DNA from: Erwinia tasmaniensis Et1/99
GTDB lineage: Bacteria; Pseudomonadota; Gammaproteobacteria; Enterobacterales; Enterobacteriaceae
Assembly: GCF_000026185.1 (NCBI RefSeq)
Contig: NC_010694.1
Coordinates: 1,364,001-1,428,000 of the forward strand
DNA length: 64,000 bases
Direction of reading: 5' to 3'
The notes under the pieces: generated by a model
What the model was told of the DNA's origin: nothing
Seen by the model: only the letters and a program-made list of their open reading frames with translations
The model's database searches: none
Position numbers and translations under genes: made by a program
In this document: one piece after another, positions 52,726 to 64,000 of the stretch
Position numbering within the stretch: position 1 is the first letter of the stretch
Layout of the letters: each line of letters starts with the position of its first letter

Positions 52726-54480
52726 CTAGCGCAGTTCATTTGCGCGGCGGAAACGGCCCTGGTAATCAAAGACTTTTTCGCGCACCGCCCAGAAATGGCG
52801 CTGTTTGCGCGCGACAATAAAGTCGGGATGGCGCAGCAGCGGCTGGAGCGCAAGAATATCTGCGGCGTTTTTCCAGCCGAGCGGCACGCCGGGCGCGCGT
52901 TGATGCGGGCGCAAGAAAAGCTGCTCAAACGCGGTGCGCTGCGCGGGGGTTTTCAGGCGGAAGCGTTCACTGACTTCAGTTGCGTCCTCGTCATAGTATC
53001 GTGCCTTCAGCCATTCGCCGTGCTCGTCGCTGCCGCTCTCCAGCACCATCGCCGCACAGCGTAGCACCAGGGCATCTTTTAGCTTCAGCGCCGCTTTCAG
53101 CATATCGTCCGGATCGACCAGGATGGCGTCACACTCGCGACAGCGGCGTGCGGCAATATCATTCTCGGCGTTGCAGTGCGGGCAGTGTTTAAAGCGAAAA
53201 CGATAATCGCACTGTTCACGCTGGCCTTCGTCGTCTTCCAGAACGCCCTGGCAGCGGCGGCCAAAGTGTTCAAGGATAGTGCCGTCGCGGGTGGTTTTTC
53301 CCCAAAAGGTGTTGGCAAAGCCGCAGCCGGGGCAAAATACCTGCACCGGCTGGTTATCACTTTTGCCCTTGGGCGTACCGACTTCCGGCGTGTACAGATC
53401 GTGAGGATTACCGGCATAGTCGAGGATCAGGCAGTCGCTTTTTCCCGGACTGAGGCGCAGACCGCGGCCGACAATTTGCTGATACAGGCTGACCGATTCG
53501 GTAGGGCGCAAAATGGCGATAAGATCCACGTGCGGCGCATCAAAGCCGGTGGTCAGTACCGCAACGTTGACCATATACAGCAGTTCGCGCGCCTTGAAGG
53601 CGTTAATCAGCGCATCACGTTCGGCGGCAGGGGTGGCGGCCGAGATCAGCGCCTTACTTCCCGGTAGCAGACCGAGGATCTCGCGCGCATGCTCTACCGT
53701 TGCGGCGAAAATCATCACGCCTTCACGCTGCTGCGCAAACTCAACAATCTGTTGGATGATGTGCGGGGTGATACGCTGCTGCTGTTTCAGCTCGCGGTTG
53801 AGGTCGGCTTCACTGAACAGCCCGTTTTCCTGCGCCTGTAATCGGCTGAAATCGTACTGCACCACCGGCATATCCAGCCGCTCAGGTGGAACCAGGAAGC
53901 CATGTTTAATCATGTAGCGCAGCGGCAGTTCGTAAATACAGTCGCGGAACAGGGCATTTTCAGCACCTCTGACCATGCCGTGATAGTGATAGTGATAAAT
54001 CCAGCCTTTGCCCAGACGGTAAGGCGTGGCGGTCAGGCCAAGCAGCCGCAGTGCCGGATTATGCTGACGTAGCCTGTTGATAATCTGCTGGTACTGGCTG
54101 TCATCGGCATCGCTGATGCGATGACACTCGTCGACAATCAGCAAGGAAAACGCCGCGCTGAACTGCTCAAGGTTGCGCGCCACCGACTGCACGCTGCCGA
54201 AAACCACTTTCGCCTGGCTCTCCCTGCGCTGAAGTCCAGCGGCAAAGATATCTGCCTCCAGTCCGTACGCGAGGTATTTGGCATGGTTCTGCGCCACCAG
54301 CTCTTTGACATGGGCCAGTACCAGCACGCGGCCACGCGCCACGCGCGCCAGTTCGGCAATCACCAGGCTTTTTCCCGCGCCGGTGGGCAAAACAATGACG
54401 GCAGGCTGGGTGTAACGGCGAAAGTGGCTGATGGTGGCATCCACCGCTTCCTGCTGATAGGGGCGTAAGGTAAATGACAT
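52726..54480 (-). CDS. radD: Putative DNA repair helicase RadD (YejH)
   Basis: 584 residues. Superfamily 2 helicase: Walker A LPTGAGKS (about 31-38), DECH box in [17 protein letters not shown], and the C-terminal [11 protein letters not shown] arginine-finger motif. A zinc-ribbon part with CPGCGF, CPHC and CREC pairs follows (about 380-455). In E. coli RadD helps repair of double-strand breaks and resistance to UV and ionising radiation and works with RecA. Divergent from rsuA, as in E. coli. Confidence 0.95.
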   Translation of the reverse strand: MSFTLRPYQQEAVDATISHFRRYTQPAVIVLPTGAGKSLVIAELARVARGRVLVLAHVKELVAQNHAKYLAYGLEADIFAAGLQRRESQAKVVFGSVQSVARNLEQFSAAFSLLIVDECHRISDADDSQYQQIINRLRQHNPALRLLGLTATPYRLGKGWIYHYHYHGMVRGAENALFRDCIYELPLRYMIKHGFLVPPERLDMPVVQYDFSRLQAQENGLFSEADLNRELKQQQRITPHIIQQIVEFAQQREGVMIFAATVEHAREILGLLPGSKALISAATPAAERDALINAFKARELLYMVNVAVLTTGFDAPHVDLIAILRPTESVSLYQQIVGRGLRLSPGKSDCLILDYAGNPHDLYTPEVGTPKGKSDNQPVQVFCPGCGFANTFWGKTTRDGTILEHFGRRCQGVLEDDEGQREQCDYRFRFKHCPHCNAENDIAARRCRECDAILVDPDDMLKAALKLKDALVLRCAAMVLESGSDEHGEWLKARYYDEDATEVSERFRLKTPAQRTAFEQLFLRPHQRAPGVPLGWKNAADILALQPLLRHPDFIVARKQRHFWAVREKVFDYQGRFRRANELR

Positions 54481-54669
54481 GAAGACTCAAAAATGACTGA
54501 CGATGGCTTATTATGTCATGAAAACAGGATAAGTGTGCTCGCTCCTCTGGGCCTTGCGGGCATCTGCCGCTATACTGTGGCTGCCATTCAGGATGAGCGC
54601 CGTGCGCCACATCATCAGACGTTTAGCGTCAGTTTTTACCTCAAACTAATTACAGGCAGTGCAGAGTTA

Positions 54670-55374
54670 ATGCGACTTGATAAATTTCTATCCCAGCAGC
54701 TGGAAGTCAGCCGTGCTATCGCCGCGCGTGAGCTACGTGCAAAAAAAGTCACCGTCGATGGTGAGGTCGTGCGCGATGGCTCATATAAATTAAGCGCCGA
54801 CAGCGCGATAGAATATGACGGCAACGCGCTGCAACAGCAGCTGGGGCCGCGCTACTTTATGCTCAACAAGCCGGTGGGCTACGTCTGTTCAACCGACGAT
54901 CCGGACCATCCAACCATACTGTACTTCCTTGAGGAGCCGAGTGCTTACAAGCTTCATGCCGCCGGGCGTCTGGATATCGATACCACCGGACTGGTGCTGA
55001 TGACCGACGACGGTCAGTGGTCGCACCGGATCACCTCCCCGCGCCATCACTGCGAGAAAACCTATCTGGTGACGCTGGAATCGCCGATTGGTCACGATAC
55101 CGCGCAGCAGTTCGCTGACGGCGTTCAGCTGCACAATGAAAAAACGCTGACCAAACCGGCAGCGCTGGAAGTCATTGAGCCAAATCTGGTACGCCTGACC
55201 ATCAGCGAAGGGCGTTATCATCAGGTGAAGCGCATGTTTGCTGCAGTCGGTAACCGTGTGGTGGCGCTGCATCGGGAGCGCATTGGCGCGATCCTGCTCG
55301 ACACCGGGATGCAGCCGGGGGAATATCGTCCGTTAAGCGACGAAGAAATTGCCAGCGTTGGGCTGGTGCGCTAA
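54670..55374 (+). CDS. rsuA: 16S rRNA pseudouridine(516) synthase
   Basis: 234 residues from ATG 54670 ([22 protein letters not shown]); a longer frame to 54493 overlaps the divergent radD region and has no homology. N-terminal S4 RNA-binding domain (about 1-60), then the catalytic domain with [17 protein letters not shown], whose Asp attacks uridine, and the KL-like motif near the C-terminus. RsuA makes pseudouridine 516 in 16S rRNA during small-subunit assembly. Followed by bcr 18 bases downstream. Confidence 0.96.
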   Translation: MRLDKFLSQQLEVSRAIAARELRAKKVTVDGEVVRDGSYKLSADSAIEYDGNALQQQLGPRYFMLNKPVGYVCSTDDPDHPTILYFLEEPSAYKLHAAGRLDIDTTGLVLMTDDGQWSHRITSPRHHCEKTYLVTLESPIGHDTAQQFADGVQLHNEKTLTKPAALEVIEPNLVRLTISEGRYHQVKRMFAAVGNRVVALHRERIGAILLDTGMQPGEYRPLSDEEIASVGLVR

Positions 55375-55392
55375 AAAAGCAGGGGCAGGCGC

Positions 55393-56601
55393 ATGACTGA
55401 AGCGGCAAAGAAAAAGAACTCGTCCACGGGGCTGGTGGTGATCCTCGGGCTGCTGGCGATGTTAATGCCGCTATCAATCGATATGTATCTGCCTGCTTTG
55501 CCGCAAATTGCGCGGGAGTTTTCCGTGTCGGCGGGCAGCGTTCAGATGACGCTGAATTTATATATTCTCGGCTTTTCCCTGGGGCAGCTGATTTATGGGC
55601 CGCTGGCGGATAGTTTTGGCCGCAAGCCGGTCATTGCACTCGGTACATTCCTGTTCGCCCTCGCGGCGGCGGCCTGCGCCCTCGCGCAAACGATTGAACA
55701 GCTTATTCATATGCGCTTCCTGCACGGCCTGTCGGCGGCGGCGGGCAGCGTAGTGATCAGCGCCCTGATGCGCGACAGCTACTCGAAGGAAGAGTTTTCG
55801 CGCATGATGTCCTTTGTGCTGCTGGTCACGACCGTTGCACCGTTGTTAGCGCCGATCGTGGGCGGTTGGGTGCTGTTAATCTGGAGCTGGCACGCTATCT
55901 TCTGGATGATTTCAGCGGCGGCCATTATTACTACGCTGCTGGTGGTCACCCAGATCAAAGAGACGCTGCCAAAGGCCAACAGGCAAAAATTTAGCCTGCG
56001 TAACACCCTGCATAACTTCCTTGCGCTGTTCCGGCACAAACGGGTATTCAGCTATATGCTGGCGAGCGGCTTCTCTTTTGCCGGACTGTTTGCGTTTATC
56101 AATAGCGGGCCGTTCGTTTACATTGAGCTGAACCACATTTCCCCACAGGATTTTGGTTACTACTTTGCCCTGAATATCGTGTTTTTATTCCTGATGACGC
56201 TCCTCAATAGTCGTTGCGTGCGCCGTTTCGGCCCGGTCGTCATGTGCCGTCTTGGGCTGTTAATACAGTTCAGTATGGGTATCTGGCTGGTGTTAACCAG
56301 CGCGCTAGATCTCGGCTTTCTTGCGCTGGTCTTTGGCGTGGCGATGTTTATCGGCTGTGTGGCGATGGTCTCATCTAACGCGATGGCGATCATATTGGAA
56401 GAGTTTCCACATATGGCGGGCACGGCTTCGTCACTTGCCGGCACCCTACGTTTTGGCGTGGGCGCATTGGCCGGGGCGCTACTGTCGGTGATTGATTTTA
56501 CCAGCGCATGGCCGATGATCGGGGCAATTTTCATCTGCTCTACGCTATCTATATTGCTATTTTCGTACGCTTCCCGTCCCGTCAAGGCGCCATCGGCGTA
56601 G
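55393..56601 (+). CDS. bcr: MFS multidrug efflux transporter Bcr
   Basis: 402 residues with 12 predicted membrane helices. The family motifs [19 protein letters not shown] (helix 1), [19 protein letters not shown] (motif A loop) and [22 protein letters not shown] are those of the Bcr/CflA drug:H+ antiporters. E. coli Bcr exports bicyclomycin, sulfonamides and dipeptides containing cysteine. Probably co-transcribed with rsuA, the arrangement found in E. coli. Confidence 0.95.
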   Translation: MTEAAKKKNSSTGLVVILGLLAMLMPLSIDMYLPALPQIAREFSVSAGSVQMTLNLYILGFSLGQLIYGPLADSFGRKPVIALGTFLFALAAAACALAQTIEQLIHMRFLHGLSAAAGSVVISALMRDSYSKEEFSRMMSFVLLVTTVAPLLAPIVGGWVLLIWSWHAIFWMISAAAIITTLLVVTQIKETLPKANRQKFSLRNTLHNFLALFRHKRVFSYMLASGFSFAGLFAFINSGPFVYIELNHISPQDFGYYFALNIVFLFLMTLLNSRCVRRFGPVVMCRLGLLIQFSMGIWLVLTSALDLGFLALVFGVAMFIGCVAMVSSNAMAIILEEFPHMAGTASSLAGTLRFGVGALAGALLSVIDFTSAWPMIGAIFICSTLSILLFSYASRPVKAPSA

Positions 56602-56641
56602 ACAGCCAATCCCCCTGTTGCGATAAGCCTGGCGTTGACAT

Positions 56642-56667
56642 AAAAGCGCCAGCCCACGGCGCTTTTA
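56642..56667 (+). terminator. Rho-independent terminator of rsuA-bcr
   Basis: AAAAGCGCC-AGCCCAC-GGCGCTTTTA, a nine-base stem with built-in A and T tracts; it could work in both directions. Confidence 0.82.
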
Positions 56668-56975
56668 CCTGAGTTTCAAGCAGATCTCACGCGTAACTCT
56701 GTCATGATGTTGATTATTTGTGCACTTCGGTTGGTAAAAAGTGACTAATCTGTAGCGGTAATGGTTGTTATTCTCATGCGTTCGCGGTAAAAATATCTAG
56801 TTAATGAGATATATCTCACAAATAAATAACTGTGGGCTGCTCTTATGCGGTGAACAGATAAAAGAAAAACAAAAAAAATATTGTCGATCAGTTGGTTAAA
56901 ACGTTTTACTCAATTGATGATTTACCTTGTGAAGTATATGTGAAATTATTGTTTAAAATTTGCTCTGGGGGAACT
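56668..56975. other. bcr-yejG intergenic region
   Basis: A+T-rich, 308 bases, with no gene. It must hold the yejG promoter; several A/T-rich -10-like hexamers are present and none stands out. Confidence 0.45.
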
Positions 56976-57329
56976 ATGTTGAATACGCTGCAAAATTCAG
57001 TGGTACATCGTTTACCGCAAAGTTATCGCTGGTGCAGCGGGCATGTGGGCCTGGCACTTGAGCCTCTGGCGCTCAACCGTTTGAGCAGTGATGACGATCT
57101 TATTGGGCTGCGGTTGCTCAGTCACAATGGCGCGGGTGCGTGGGAGATCATGCAGAAAATCGAAGACGCTCTGGCAGAAATCCAGCTGGCGTGTTCGGTA
57201 GTTGAGTGGGAAGGGGAGCCTTGCCTGTTTGTACATCGCGCCGATGAAAGCGCGACCACCTGCCGCCTGAAGAATTTTGGTGTGGGTATCGCCGAGCCTT
57301 TCTTTTCCGAGCGTCCAGCCCTGTTGTGA
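56976..57329 (+). CDS. yejG: Conserved protein YejG
   Basis: 117 residues from ATG 56976 (MLNTLQNSVVHRLPQSYRW), preceded by GGGGGA. Close to E. coli YejG, with the conserved ends VHRLPQ.YRW and EGEPCLFV..DE.A.TCRLKNFGVGIAEPF. Function unknown; linked in E. coli to aminoglycoside sensitivity. Its stop is directly adjacent to the yejF stop on the other strand, so the two transcripts converge with no gap. Confidence 0.93.
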   Translation: MLNTLQNSVVHRLPQSYRWCSGHVGLALEPLALNRLSSDDDLIGLRLLSHNGAGAWEIMQKIEDALAEIQLACSVVEWEGEPCLFVHRADESATTCRLKNFGVGIAEPFFSERPALL

Positions 57330-58913
57330 TTATGCCAGCGCCAGTAACTCCTGCGTGTAGCGCTGGCTGGCCGCGTTAAATATCGTCTCACTACGCCCCT
57401 GTTCCACCACTTCCCCCTGACGCAGCACGACCACCTGATGACACAACGAGCGCACCACATGCAGGTCGTGGCTGATAAGGATATAGGCCAGCCTGTGCTC
57501 CTGCTGTAGCTTTTTCAGCAGTGCCAGGATCTGTTTTTGCACCGTACGATCCAGGGATGATGTGGGTTCATCCAGAATAATCAGCCGCGGTTGTAGAATG
57601 AGCGCCCGCGCAATGGCAATACGCTGTCGCTGCCCCCCAGAGAACTCGGCGGGATAACGCTGTCGCGTTGCCGGGTCGAGCCCGACCTCTTCCATCGCGC
57701 TAATCACCCGCGCTTCACGTTCGGCGGCATTCAGCTGCGGATGGTGCACCTGTAGCCCTTCGGCGATAATCTGTAGCACGTTCAGGCGGGGGTTCAGCGC
57801 GGAATTAGGGTCCTGAAACACCACCTGGATCTGCCGACGTACCGGAAGCATCCGTTTGCGGCCCCACAGATGCAGCGGTGAGTCATTAAACCAGATCTCG
57901 CCCTGTGAGCGGATAAGTCGCAGCAGCGCCAGCGCCGTGGTGCTTTTACCGGAACCCGATTCTCCTACCAGTCCAAGGCTTTCCCCCGGATGCAGCGTGA
58001 AACTGAGTGACTTCAGCGCATGATGGAAGCCCACGGTGCGTTTCATCAGCCCCTGCTTAATGGGAAAAGCCACCTGCAGGTTTTCAACGCGCAGCAGCGG
58101 CGCTGCCTGCTCATCTGCCGGATCGGGATACCCTTCCGGCTCGGAGTTCAGCAGCTGTCGGGTCCAGCTATGCTGCGGTGCGCTGAACAGCAGCCGGGTG
58201 GCATTGTGTTCCACCGCCTGGCCGTGGCGCATAACGGTGACGTTATCGGCGATTTTTCGCACGATATTCAGGTTATGGGTGATAAACAGCAGCCCCATAT
58301 TCAGCTCCTGCTTCAGCTCTTTGAGCAGGGTGAGGATTTGTGCCTGCACGGTCACATCCAGCGCGGTAGTGGGCTCATCGGCGATCAGCAGCTCAGGCCG
58401 TGTTAGCAAAGCCATGGCAATCATCACGCGCTGGCGTTCGCCGCCGGAGAGTTGATGCGGATAATCATTCAGGCGTTTCGCCGCCTGACGGATGCCAACC
58501 CGCTCCAGACAGCTTAACATCTCACCGCGCGCGGCCTCCCGCCGCATTCCCCGGTGGAGCGACAGCACTTCATACAGCTGCTTCTCAATAGTGTGCAGCG
58601 GATTAAGTGAAACCATCGGTTCCTGAAAGATCATCGCCATGCGGTTACCGCGCAGTCCGCGCAGCGTGCGCTCATCGGCGTGCAGCACGCTCTGCCCGGC
58701 AAACAAAATATCGCCCTGTGGATAAACCACCGGCGGTGTTGGCAGCAGGCGCATCACCGACAGGGCCGTGACGCTTTTACCGCTGCCGGACTCGCCGACC
58801 AGCGCGCGCGTTTCTCCTGCCTCTACCGACAGTGACAGCCCGTCAACCACCTGGCGCTGCTCTCTCTGCTGGCGGAACGCGATGCTAAGATCCTGAATAG
58901 TTAGAAGTGCCAT
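57330..58913 (-). CDS. yejF: Microcin C/peptide ABC transporter, double ATPase YejF
   Basis: 527 residues from ATG 58913 (MALLTIQDLSIAFRQQREQ); the longer frame overlaps yejE. Two ABC domains in one chain: Walker A GESGSGKSV and GESGSGKST, signatures LSGGERQRV and FSGGQRQRI, Walker B LLIADEPTTALD and LIILDEPTSSLD. It powers the YejABE importer that takes up formylated peptides, including microcin C in E. coli. Last gene of the leftward yejABEF operon, start one base after the yejE stop. Confidence 0.96.
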   Translation of the reverse strand: MALLTIQDLSIAFRQQREQRQVVDGLSLSVEAGETRALVGESGSGKSVTALSVMRLLPTPPVVYPQGDILFAGQSVLHADERTLRGLRGNRMAMIFQEPMVSLNPLHTIEKQLYEVLSLHRGMRREAARGEMLSCLERVGIRQAAKRLNDYPHQLSGGERQRVMIAMALLTRPELLIADEPTTALDVTVQAQILTLLKELKQELNMGLLFITHNLNIVRKIADNVTVMRHGQAVEHNATRLLFSAPQHSWTRQLLNSEPEGYPDPADEQAAPLLRVENLQVAFPIKQGLMKRTVGFHHALKSLSFTLHPGESLGLVGESGSGKSTTALALLRLIRSQGEIWFNDSPLHLWGRKRMLPVRRQIQVVFQDPNSALNPRLNVLQIIAEGLQVHHPQLNAAEREARVISAMEEVGLDPATRQRYPAEFSGGQRQRIAIARALILQPRLIILDEPTSSLDRTVQKQILALLKKLQQEHRLAYILISHDLHVVRSLCHQVVVLRQGEVVEQGRSETIFNAASQRYTQELLALA

Positions 58914-58914
58914 A

Positions 58915-59940
58915 TCAATACACCTTACTCGGGTCAAAGGCGTCGCGTACCGCTTCACCGATAAAGATTAACAGCGACAGCAGGATCGCCAGCGTGAAGA
59001 AAGCGCTCAGGCCCAGCCAGGGAGCCTGTAGATTATTTTTGCCCTGTAGCAGTAGCTCCCCCAATGAAGGTGAACCCAGCGGCAGCCCAAAGCCAAGAAA
59101 ATCCAGTGACGTCAGGGTCGTAATAGAGCCGCAAAGGATAAACGGCAGATAGGTCAGGGTGGCAACCATTGCATTAGGCAACATATGGCGGGAAATAATA
59201 CGCCAGTCGCTGACGCCCATTGCCTGTGCGGCGCGAATGTAGTCAAAATTACGCGTACGCAGAAACTCGGCGCGCACCACGCCGACCAGGTTCATCCAGC
59301 CAAAGAGCAGGGTAATGGCCAGCAGCCACCAGAAGCCGGGCTGGATCACGCTGGAAAGCAGGATAATTAAGAATAGCGTCGGGGTGCCTGACCAGACTTC
59401 AATAAAGCGCTGTCCCCACAGGTCCACACGGCCCCCAAAGTAGCCCTGCACCGCCCCGGCAAAGACACCGATAACGCTGGAGGAGAGGGTCAGCATTAGG
59501 CCGAACAGCAGCGAGATACGCGTACCGTAAAGAATACGCGCCAGCACGTCGCCGCCGTTATCGTCAGTACCCAGCCAGTTTTGCGCGGAAGGCGGAGAAG
59601 GGAAGGGGGTGCGGGTGGCAAAGTTAATCGTGTCGTCGCTGAAGCGGATGGGCGCCCAGATAGCCCAGCCGTTCTGCGCGAGACGTGATTGTAGCCAGGG
59701 GTCCTGGTAATCCGCAGGCGTCGCCAGCGGGCCGCCGAAGTCGCTCTCCTGATAGTTCACCAGCAGCGGAAACCAGGTGCGGTCCTGGTAGCGCATCACC
59801 AGCGGTTTGTCATTGGCCAGTAGCTCCGCGCCAAGACAAAGAATAAACAGCACTGCAAAGATCCACAGCGACCAGTAACCGCGGCGGTTATGTTTAAATC
59901 GCGCCCAGCGCGCCTGATTAATCGGATTTAAGCGGCTCAT
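58915..59940 (-). CDS. yejE: Microcin C/peptide ABC transporter permease YejE
   Basis: 341 residues; about six membrane helices with a long N-terminal periplasmic loop (residues about 45-130) usual in YejE. DppC-type permease with the EAA-like loop [22 protein letters not shown]. Overlaps yejB by four bases, so translation is coupled. Works with YejB as heterodimer. Confidence 0.95.
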   Translation of the reverse strand: MSRLNPINQARWARFKHNRRGYWSLWIFAVLFILCLGAELLANDKPLVMRYQDRTWFPLLVNYQESDFGGPLATPADYQDPWLQSRLAQNGWAIWAPIRFSDDTINFATRTPFPSPPSAQNWLGTDDNGGDVLARILYGTRISLLFGLMLTLSSSVIGVFAGAVQGYFGGRVDLWGQRFIEVWSGTPTLFLIILLSSVIQPGFWWLLAITLLFGWMNLVGVVRAEFLRTRNFDYIRAAQAMGVSDWRIISRHMLPNAMVATLTYLPFILCGSITTLTSLDFLGFGLPLGSPSLGELLLQGKNNLQAPWLGLSAFFTLAILLSLLIFIGEAVRDAFDPSKVY

Positions 59941-61031
59941 TGACGGCCCTCAAAATCAATGCGGGGATCGACCAGCGTATAGGTGATATCGCTCAAAATA
60001 TTCAGCAACAGGCCAACCAGGGTAAAAATATACAGCGTGGCGAACATGACCGGATAATCGCGCTGGATAGTGGCATCGTAACCCAGTAATCCCAGGCCAT
60101 TTAGTGAGAATATCACTTCAATCAGCAACGAGCCGCTAAAAAACATGCTGATAAACGTGGCCGGAAAACCGGCGATCACCAGCAGCATGGCATTACGAAA
60201 GACGTGACGATAGAGGATTTTCTTTTCGTCCAGCCCCTTGGCGCGAGCGGTCACCACGTACTGTTTACGGATTTCATCCATAAACGAATTTTTCGTCAAC
60301 ATGGTTAAGGTGGCAAAGCCGCCGATGGTGGTCGCCAGCACCGGCAGGCAGATGTGCCAAAGATAATCGGTGACTTTGCCGTACCACGGCAGGCTATCGA
60401 ACTGCGGCGAGGTTAAGCCGCGCAGAGGGAACCAGTCCAGATAGCTGCTGCCGGCAAATATCACGATCATAATATTGGCGAACAGGAATGCCGGGACCGC
60501 GTAGCCAATAATAATCAGCGTGCTGCTCCAGATATCAAAGGCGCTGCCGTTACGCACCGCTTTTTTGATCCCCAGCGGAATGGAAACCAGGTAAATAATC
60601 AGCGTGCTCCACAGTCCGAGTGAAACCGATACCGGCAGGCTTTCTTTTATCAGCTGAATGACTGAACTGCTGCGAAACAGGCTGTCGCCAAAGTCAAAGC
60701 GTATATAGTTCCATAGCATGGTGAAGTAGCGCTCGTGCAGCGGTTTATCAAAACCGTAGCGTTTGGTTATCTCGGCAATCACTTCCGGGTCGAGCCCGCG
60801 CGATCCGCGATACTGGCTGTCGCCCGGCTGGGCGTTCAGCGCACTACGTCCGTGCGCCGACCCTTCGCCGCCGCCGCCCGCTAACCCGGTGCTTTGGCCG
60901 AACTGGATGTTGGCCAGCGCCTGGTCTACCGGCCCACCGGGTGCGACCTGCACAATAAAAAAGTTAATGGTAATAATCGCCCACAGCGTGGGAATGACCA
61001 GCAATAAGCGACGAATTAAATACGCACCCAC
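59937..61031 (-). CDS. yejB: Microcin C/peptide ABC transporter permease YejB
   Basis: 364 residues; DppB-type permease with N-terminal TM helix ([20 protein letters not shown]) and the family's Gly-rich periplasmic insertion (about residues 45-75) before the main domain. EAA loop [21 protein letters not shown]. Four-base overlap with yejE and 11 bases after yejA. Confidence 0.95.
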   Translation of the reverse strand: MGAYLIRRLLLVIPTLWAIITINFFIVQVAPGGPVDQALANIQFGQSTGLAGGGGEGSAHGRSALNAQPGDSQYRGSRGLDPEVIAEITKRYGFDKPLHERYFTMLWNYIRFDFGDSLFRSSSVIQLIKESLPVSVSLGLWSTLIIYLVSIPLGIKKAVRNGSAFDIWSSTLIIIGYAVPAFLFANIMIVIFAGSSYLDWFPLRGLTSPQFDSLPWYGKVTDYLWHICLPVLATTIGGFATLTMLTKNSFMDEIRKQYVVTARAKGLDEKKILYRHVFRNAMLLVIAGFPATFISMFFSGSLLIEVIFSLNGLGLLGYDATIQRDYPVMFATLYIFTLVGLLLNILSDITYTLVDPRIDFEGRQ

Positions 61032-61042
61032 AGTCAGGCTCC

Positions 61043-62851
61043 TTAACGACGTTGTGCCGGCAACCGTGCGGCTTTATTGACATCAAACCACCAGTTATCA
61101 AAACCTTGCGCATAGGCAGGTCGTATAGCGGGCATGGAAAACTTATTCCAGTACGCGTAGCGATCGTTGGCGGTGTACCACATTGGGATCATATAGTTAT
61201 TCCACAACAGCACGCGGTCAAGCACCCGGCCAAGCGTCAATAATGCGACTTTATCCCCCTGGTGCTGAACAATCTGGTCGATCAGGTTATCAACCAAAGG
61301 ACTGGACACGCCTGGGGTATTCCATGAGGAATTAATATAGGCGGATGCCCAGACAATCTTCAGGTTGGTATCGGGGGTAGCGAAAGCGAGGTAGCGCGTG
61401 GGTGTCATATCAAAGTCGCGCTTGCGCAAACGCGCAAGGTATTGCGAGCTGTCCACCTGGCGTAGATCCATGGTAATACCGACGCGTGAGAGATTATGCT
61501 GGAAGGGCAGCACCCACGACGTGCTGCCCCCACCGGGTAACAGCAGTTCGAAACGAAACGGCAGGCCGCTTTTCACATTGACCAGCCGCTGGTTTTTCAG
61601 CTCCCATCCCGCCTGTTTCAGCAGGGCCAGCGCCTGTAACAGCTTTTCACGATCGTAGCCTGAACCGTCGGTCTTAGGCGGCTGATAAATTTTGTCGCGC
61701 ACTTCCGCCGGGTATTGGCCTTTTAACGGCGTCAGAACGGCCAGTTCTTTGACATCAGGATAAGCGCGCGCCGCGTATTCGGTATTCTGAAAATAACTGT
61801 CCGCCCGTTTGTAGGCGTTGTAGAACAGCGCTTTGTTCATCCATTCGAAATCAAACAGCAGCGACAGGGCTTCGCGTACTCGCCTGTCGGCAAATTGACT
61901 TTTCTGAATATTAAATGCCAGCCACTGGGTATTGGTAGCTACGGCGTTAGGCTGCTCGTCTTTGACGATATACCCGTTGGCGAAATTGCTGCCGGTATAC
62001 TGGGTAGCCCATTTTTTGGTGGAACCTTCGCTGCGGTAATCGAAGGCTCCAGCCTTAAATGCTTCAAAGGCAACGTTATCATCGAGGTAATAGTCAAAGC
62101 GGAGGGTGTCAAAATTAAAACGTCCTTTGTTAACCGGGAGATCGGCCGCCCAGTAATCCTTTACCCGCGTATAGGTGATGGACTGGCCCATTTTCCAGGC
62201 GCTGATGCGGTAAGGCCCGCTTGACGGCGGCGGGGCTGGCAGCGGATCGGCAAGATTATGATCTTTCCAGTAGTGGCGCGGATAAACCGGCGTGGAAAGC
62301 AGGGAGATCACTTGGTCTCGATCGGGTTTAGGCAAATCGAAACGCACCGTCAGTCGAGAAATCACTTTTGCCGTCACGCCTTTATAAACCAGGCGATATT
62401 GCGGCACGCCCTGGGTCATAAACAGGTGAAAAGTGAAGGCCACATCTTCCGCCGTCATGGGGGAACCGTCATGAAAGCGGGCCTGCGGATTAAGGGTAAT
62501 CTCAACCCAGCGGTAGTCATCCGGGTAGCGGGCAAAGGTCGCAATCAATGGGTATAGGCTACCGGTTTCATCATCAGAGGAGACAAACAGACGGTCATAC
62601 AGCGTTTCCGTACCGATGCCGGGGTTGCCACGCATTGCCGAACGGTTAAAATTATCAAAGGTGCCGATGGCGGAGAGCGTTACCGCGCCGCCTTTGGGGG
62701 CAGTCGGATTGGTATAATCAAAGTGGGTGAATCCCGCTTGGTATTTTGGAGTTCCAAGCTGGGCAAAGCTGTCGCTCTGATTGATTTTCTCAGCATGGGA
62801 ATAGCCGACGCTCAGGACGAGTAAGACAAGGGCAGCAACACGCACGATCAT
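61043..62851 (-). CDS. yejA: Periplasmic peptide/microcin C-binding protein YejA
   Basis: 602 residues with signal peptide [20 protein letters not shown], cleaved before EKINQSD. Family-5 solute-binding protein (DppA/OppA type), with the usual [12 protein letters not shown] and [17 protein letters not shown] segments. It delivers peptides and microcin C to YejBEF. First gene of yejABEF, downstream of pdeN as in E. coli. Confidence 0.95.
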   Translation of the reverse strand: MIVRVAALVLLVLSVGYSHAEKINQSDSFAQLGTPKYQAGFTHFDYTNPTAPKGGAVTLSAIGTFDNFNRSAMRGNPGIGTETLYDRLFVSSDDETGSLYPLIATFARYPDDYRWVEITLNPQARFHDGSPMTAEDVAFTFHLFMTQGVPQYRLVYKGVTAKVISRLTVRFDLPKPDRDQVISLLSTPVYPRHYWKDHNLADPLPAPPPSSGPYRISAWKMGQSITYTRVKDYWAADLPVNKGRFNFDTLRFDYYLDDNVAFEAFKAGAFDYRSEGSTKKWATQYTGSNFANGYIVKDEQPNAVATNTQWLAFNIQKSQFADRRVREALSLLFDFEWMNKALFYNAYKRADSYFQNTEYAARAYPDVKELAVLTPLKGQYPAEVRDKIYQPPKTDGSGYDREKLLQALALLKQAGWELKNQRLVNVKSGLPFRFELLLPGGGSTSWVLPFQHNLSRVGITMDLRQVDSSQYLARLRKRDFDMTPTRYLAFATPDTNLKIVWASAYINSSWNTPGVSSPLVDNLIDQIVQHQGDKVALLTLGRVLDRVLLWNNYMIPMWYTANDRYAYWNKFSMPAIRPAYAQGFDNWWFDVNKAARLPAQRR

Positions 62852-62932
62852 GGTCTGACGGCTCCGGGCAGTGATGAATTCGCGATGGGCCAGCCGGCAC
62901 CATTGCGCTGGCGAATAAGACGATATTAAAAG

Positions 62933-64000
62933 TTATTTACCTGTTTTGACAGGGGCGATCGAACCGCTTATGTCTGCGCAGTCTTCAGACGCTGGCTGCG
63001 ATCCACTAAAGTATTTCGCGAGCTGCTGGACGCCAAGGGGGCGGCTGTAAAAGTATCCTTGCAGGTGGGTGACGCCTCGATTAATCAACCATTGTGCCTG
63101 TGCATTTGTTTCGACACCCTCCGCAACGGTTTTCAATTTCAGTTCTCGCGCCAGCGTCAGTACCGTATCCAGTACCGGAGACGTCACCGTCTTCATGCCG
63201 ATGCTCTGCACGAAACCGCGATCTATTTTGAGATAGTCAAAATGAAACTTCTCCAGATAAAGCAGAGCGCTATGACCTGTACCAAAGTCATCGATGGCAA
63301 TTTTAATATTCTGCTGATGTATCCAGTCAAACATCTCGTCGGCATTGCTTTCCGAAACCATCGTACGTTCCGTAATCTCAAAAACATACTCAAAATGGTC
63401 AACGGGCATCATCGCCAGCCACTGACGCACATCCTTACGAAAGTCCGGGTTGGTCAGGTGACTGGGTGAGAGATTAATCCCTAACTTAGTCCCAACTGGC
63501 ACCACTTTACACAGCTGATGGGCATCCCTGGCAATCAGGGCAAACAGATGGCGCGTGAGCGGCACAATCAAATTTTGCCCTTCGGCATAGCTGATAAAAG
63601 CATCGGCCGGTACACGGCCCTCGGTGGGATGAACCCAGCGCATCAGCGCTTCAAGCCCGTATGCCGTATCGCTGCCGGTGGCGATGATGGGCTGATATTC
63701 TACGTGAAACTCGCCACGTCTTATCCCCTGCATAATTTCTTTACCTGGGCGCAGCCGCAGTCTGAAAAGCACGTAGCAGATGCTGGCAACCAGAACAGCG
63801 ACCAGCAACCCGGCCATGATGATGATGTGCAGGTCGCGCTCGGGGAGTATTTCGCCGTAAAAGTAAAGCATCATGGGATAGCCGGGGATAGCAATGCGCC
63901 GTAGTGGATTTGGCGGCAGCGCATCGGTGTTAATGACCTGCTCATTCCATGTCGTGATGGCGGTATCTCCGGTCACAATAGCCATGCCGGTATTTTCACG
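62933..64000 (-). CDS. pdeN: Cyclic-di-GMP phosphodiesterase PdeN/Rtn (N-terminus outside window)
   Basis: C-terminal 355 residues or so of a protein near 520 residues long; the frame runs off the right edge. A periplasmic part ends before one membrane helix (IIIMAGLLVAVLVASICYVLF), then the EAL domain follows: YGLEALMRW, NLSPSHL, FEITER, DDFGTGHS, LKIDRGFV, VAEGVET and LQGYFYSRP, all catalytic positions intact. It hydrolyses c-di-GMP; the CSS-type periplasmic part typical of Rtn is only partly in the window. The position next to yejA matches E. coli rtn. Confidence 0.93.
   Translation of the reverse strand, partial: RENTGMAIVTGDTAITTWNEQVINTDALPPNPLRRIAIPGYPMMLYFYGEILPERDLHIIIMAGLLVAVLVASICYVLFRLRLRPGKEIMQGIRRGEFHVEYQPIIATGSDTAYGLEALMRWVHPTEGRVPADAFISYAEGQNLIVPLTRHLFALIARDAHQLCKVVPVGTKLGINLSPSHLTNPDFRKDVRQWLAMMPVDHFEYVFEITERTMVSESNADEMFDWIHQQNIKIAIDDFGTGHSALLYLEKFHFDYLKIDRGFVQSIGMKTVTSPVLDTVLTLARELKLKTVAEGVETNAQAQWLINRGVTHLQGYFYSRPLGVQQLAKYFSGSQPASEDCADISGSIAPVKTGK

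Overview
The window looks like the chromosome of an enterobacterium in the Erwiniaceae (Erwinia/Pantoea type). Most genes are close to Escherichia coli proteins and keep E. coli-like neighbourhoods: yfaE-nrdB-nrdA-ubiG-gyrA, rcsC/rcsB-rcsD-micF-ompC-apbE-alkB-yojI, and proL-yejM-yejL-yejK-rplY-radD-rsuA-bcr-yejG-yejFEBA-pdeN. Species cannot be fixed from the sequence alone.

Layout. 1-5060: yfaE (partial), nrdB and nrdA (class Ia ribonucleotide reductase) with a promoter region carrying two DnaA boxes and a pair of NrdR boxes 32 bp apart, then ubiG. 5101-7737: gyrA. 7830-13300: an A+T-rich leader and one very large gene (1569 codons) that interrupts the usual gyrA-rcsC neighbourhood. Its C-terminus carries an Asp-zincin (deuterolysin/M35-like) metallopeptidase signature and it is probably a toxin or effector. 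13580-19882: the Rcs envelope-stress phosphorelay. 20809-22330: MicF sRNA and the divergent ompC porin. 22418-22870: two small reading frames. 23029-26488: apbE, alkB, yojI.

26526-31889 is a leftward operon: LLM flavin monooxygenase, M20 amidohydrolase, solute-binding protein, GNAT acetyltransferase, ABC permease and ATPase. The combination resembles the Bacillus ytmI-type system for import and N-acetyl-dependent breakdown of S-alkylated cysteines. 32842-44032 is a second, unusual leftward catabolic operon: KDPG aldolase, KDG-type kinase, flavodoxin, soluble fumarate-reductase-like flavoprotein, FucP-type transporter, GMC oxidoreductase, aldehyde dehydrogenase, enoyl-CoA hydratase and CoA-transferase. 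It is divergent from a LacI-family regulator, with a perfect 16-bp palindromic operator between them. I do not recognise this pathway as a whole.

45420-48850 is a degraded island next to tRNA-Pro(GGG): an IS3-type transposase pseudogene with an internal hexanucleotide expansion, a phage tail-fibre-assembly pseudogene, a GT9 glycosyltransferase and a Tlde1-like protein that lacks the expected catalytic cysteine. From 48856 to the right edge the core yej region resumes and ends in the truncated 5' part of pdeN (rtn).
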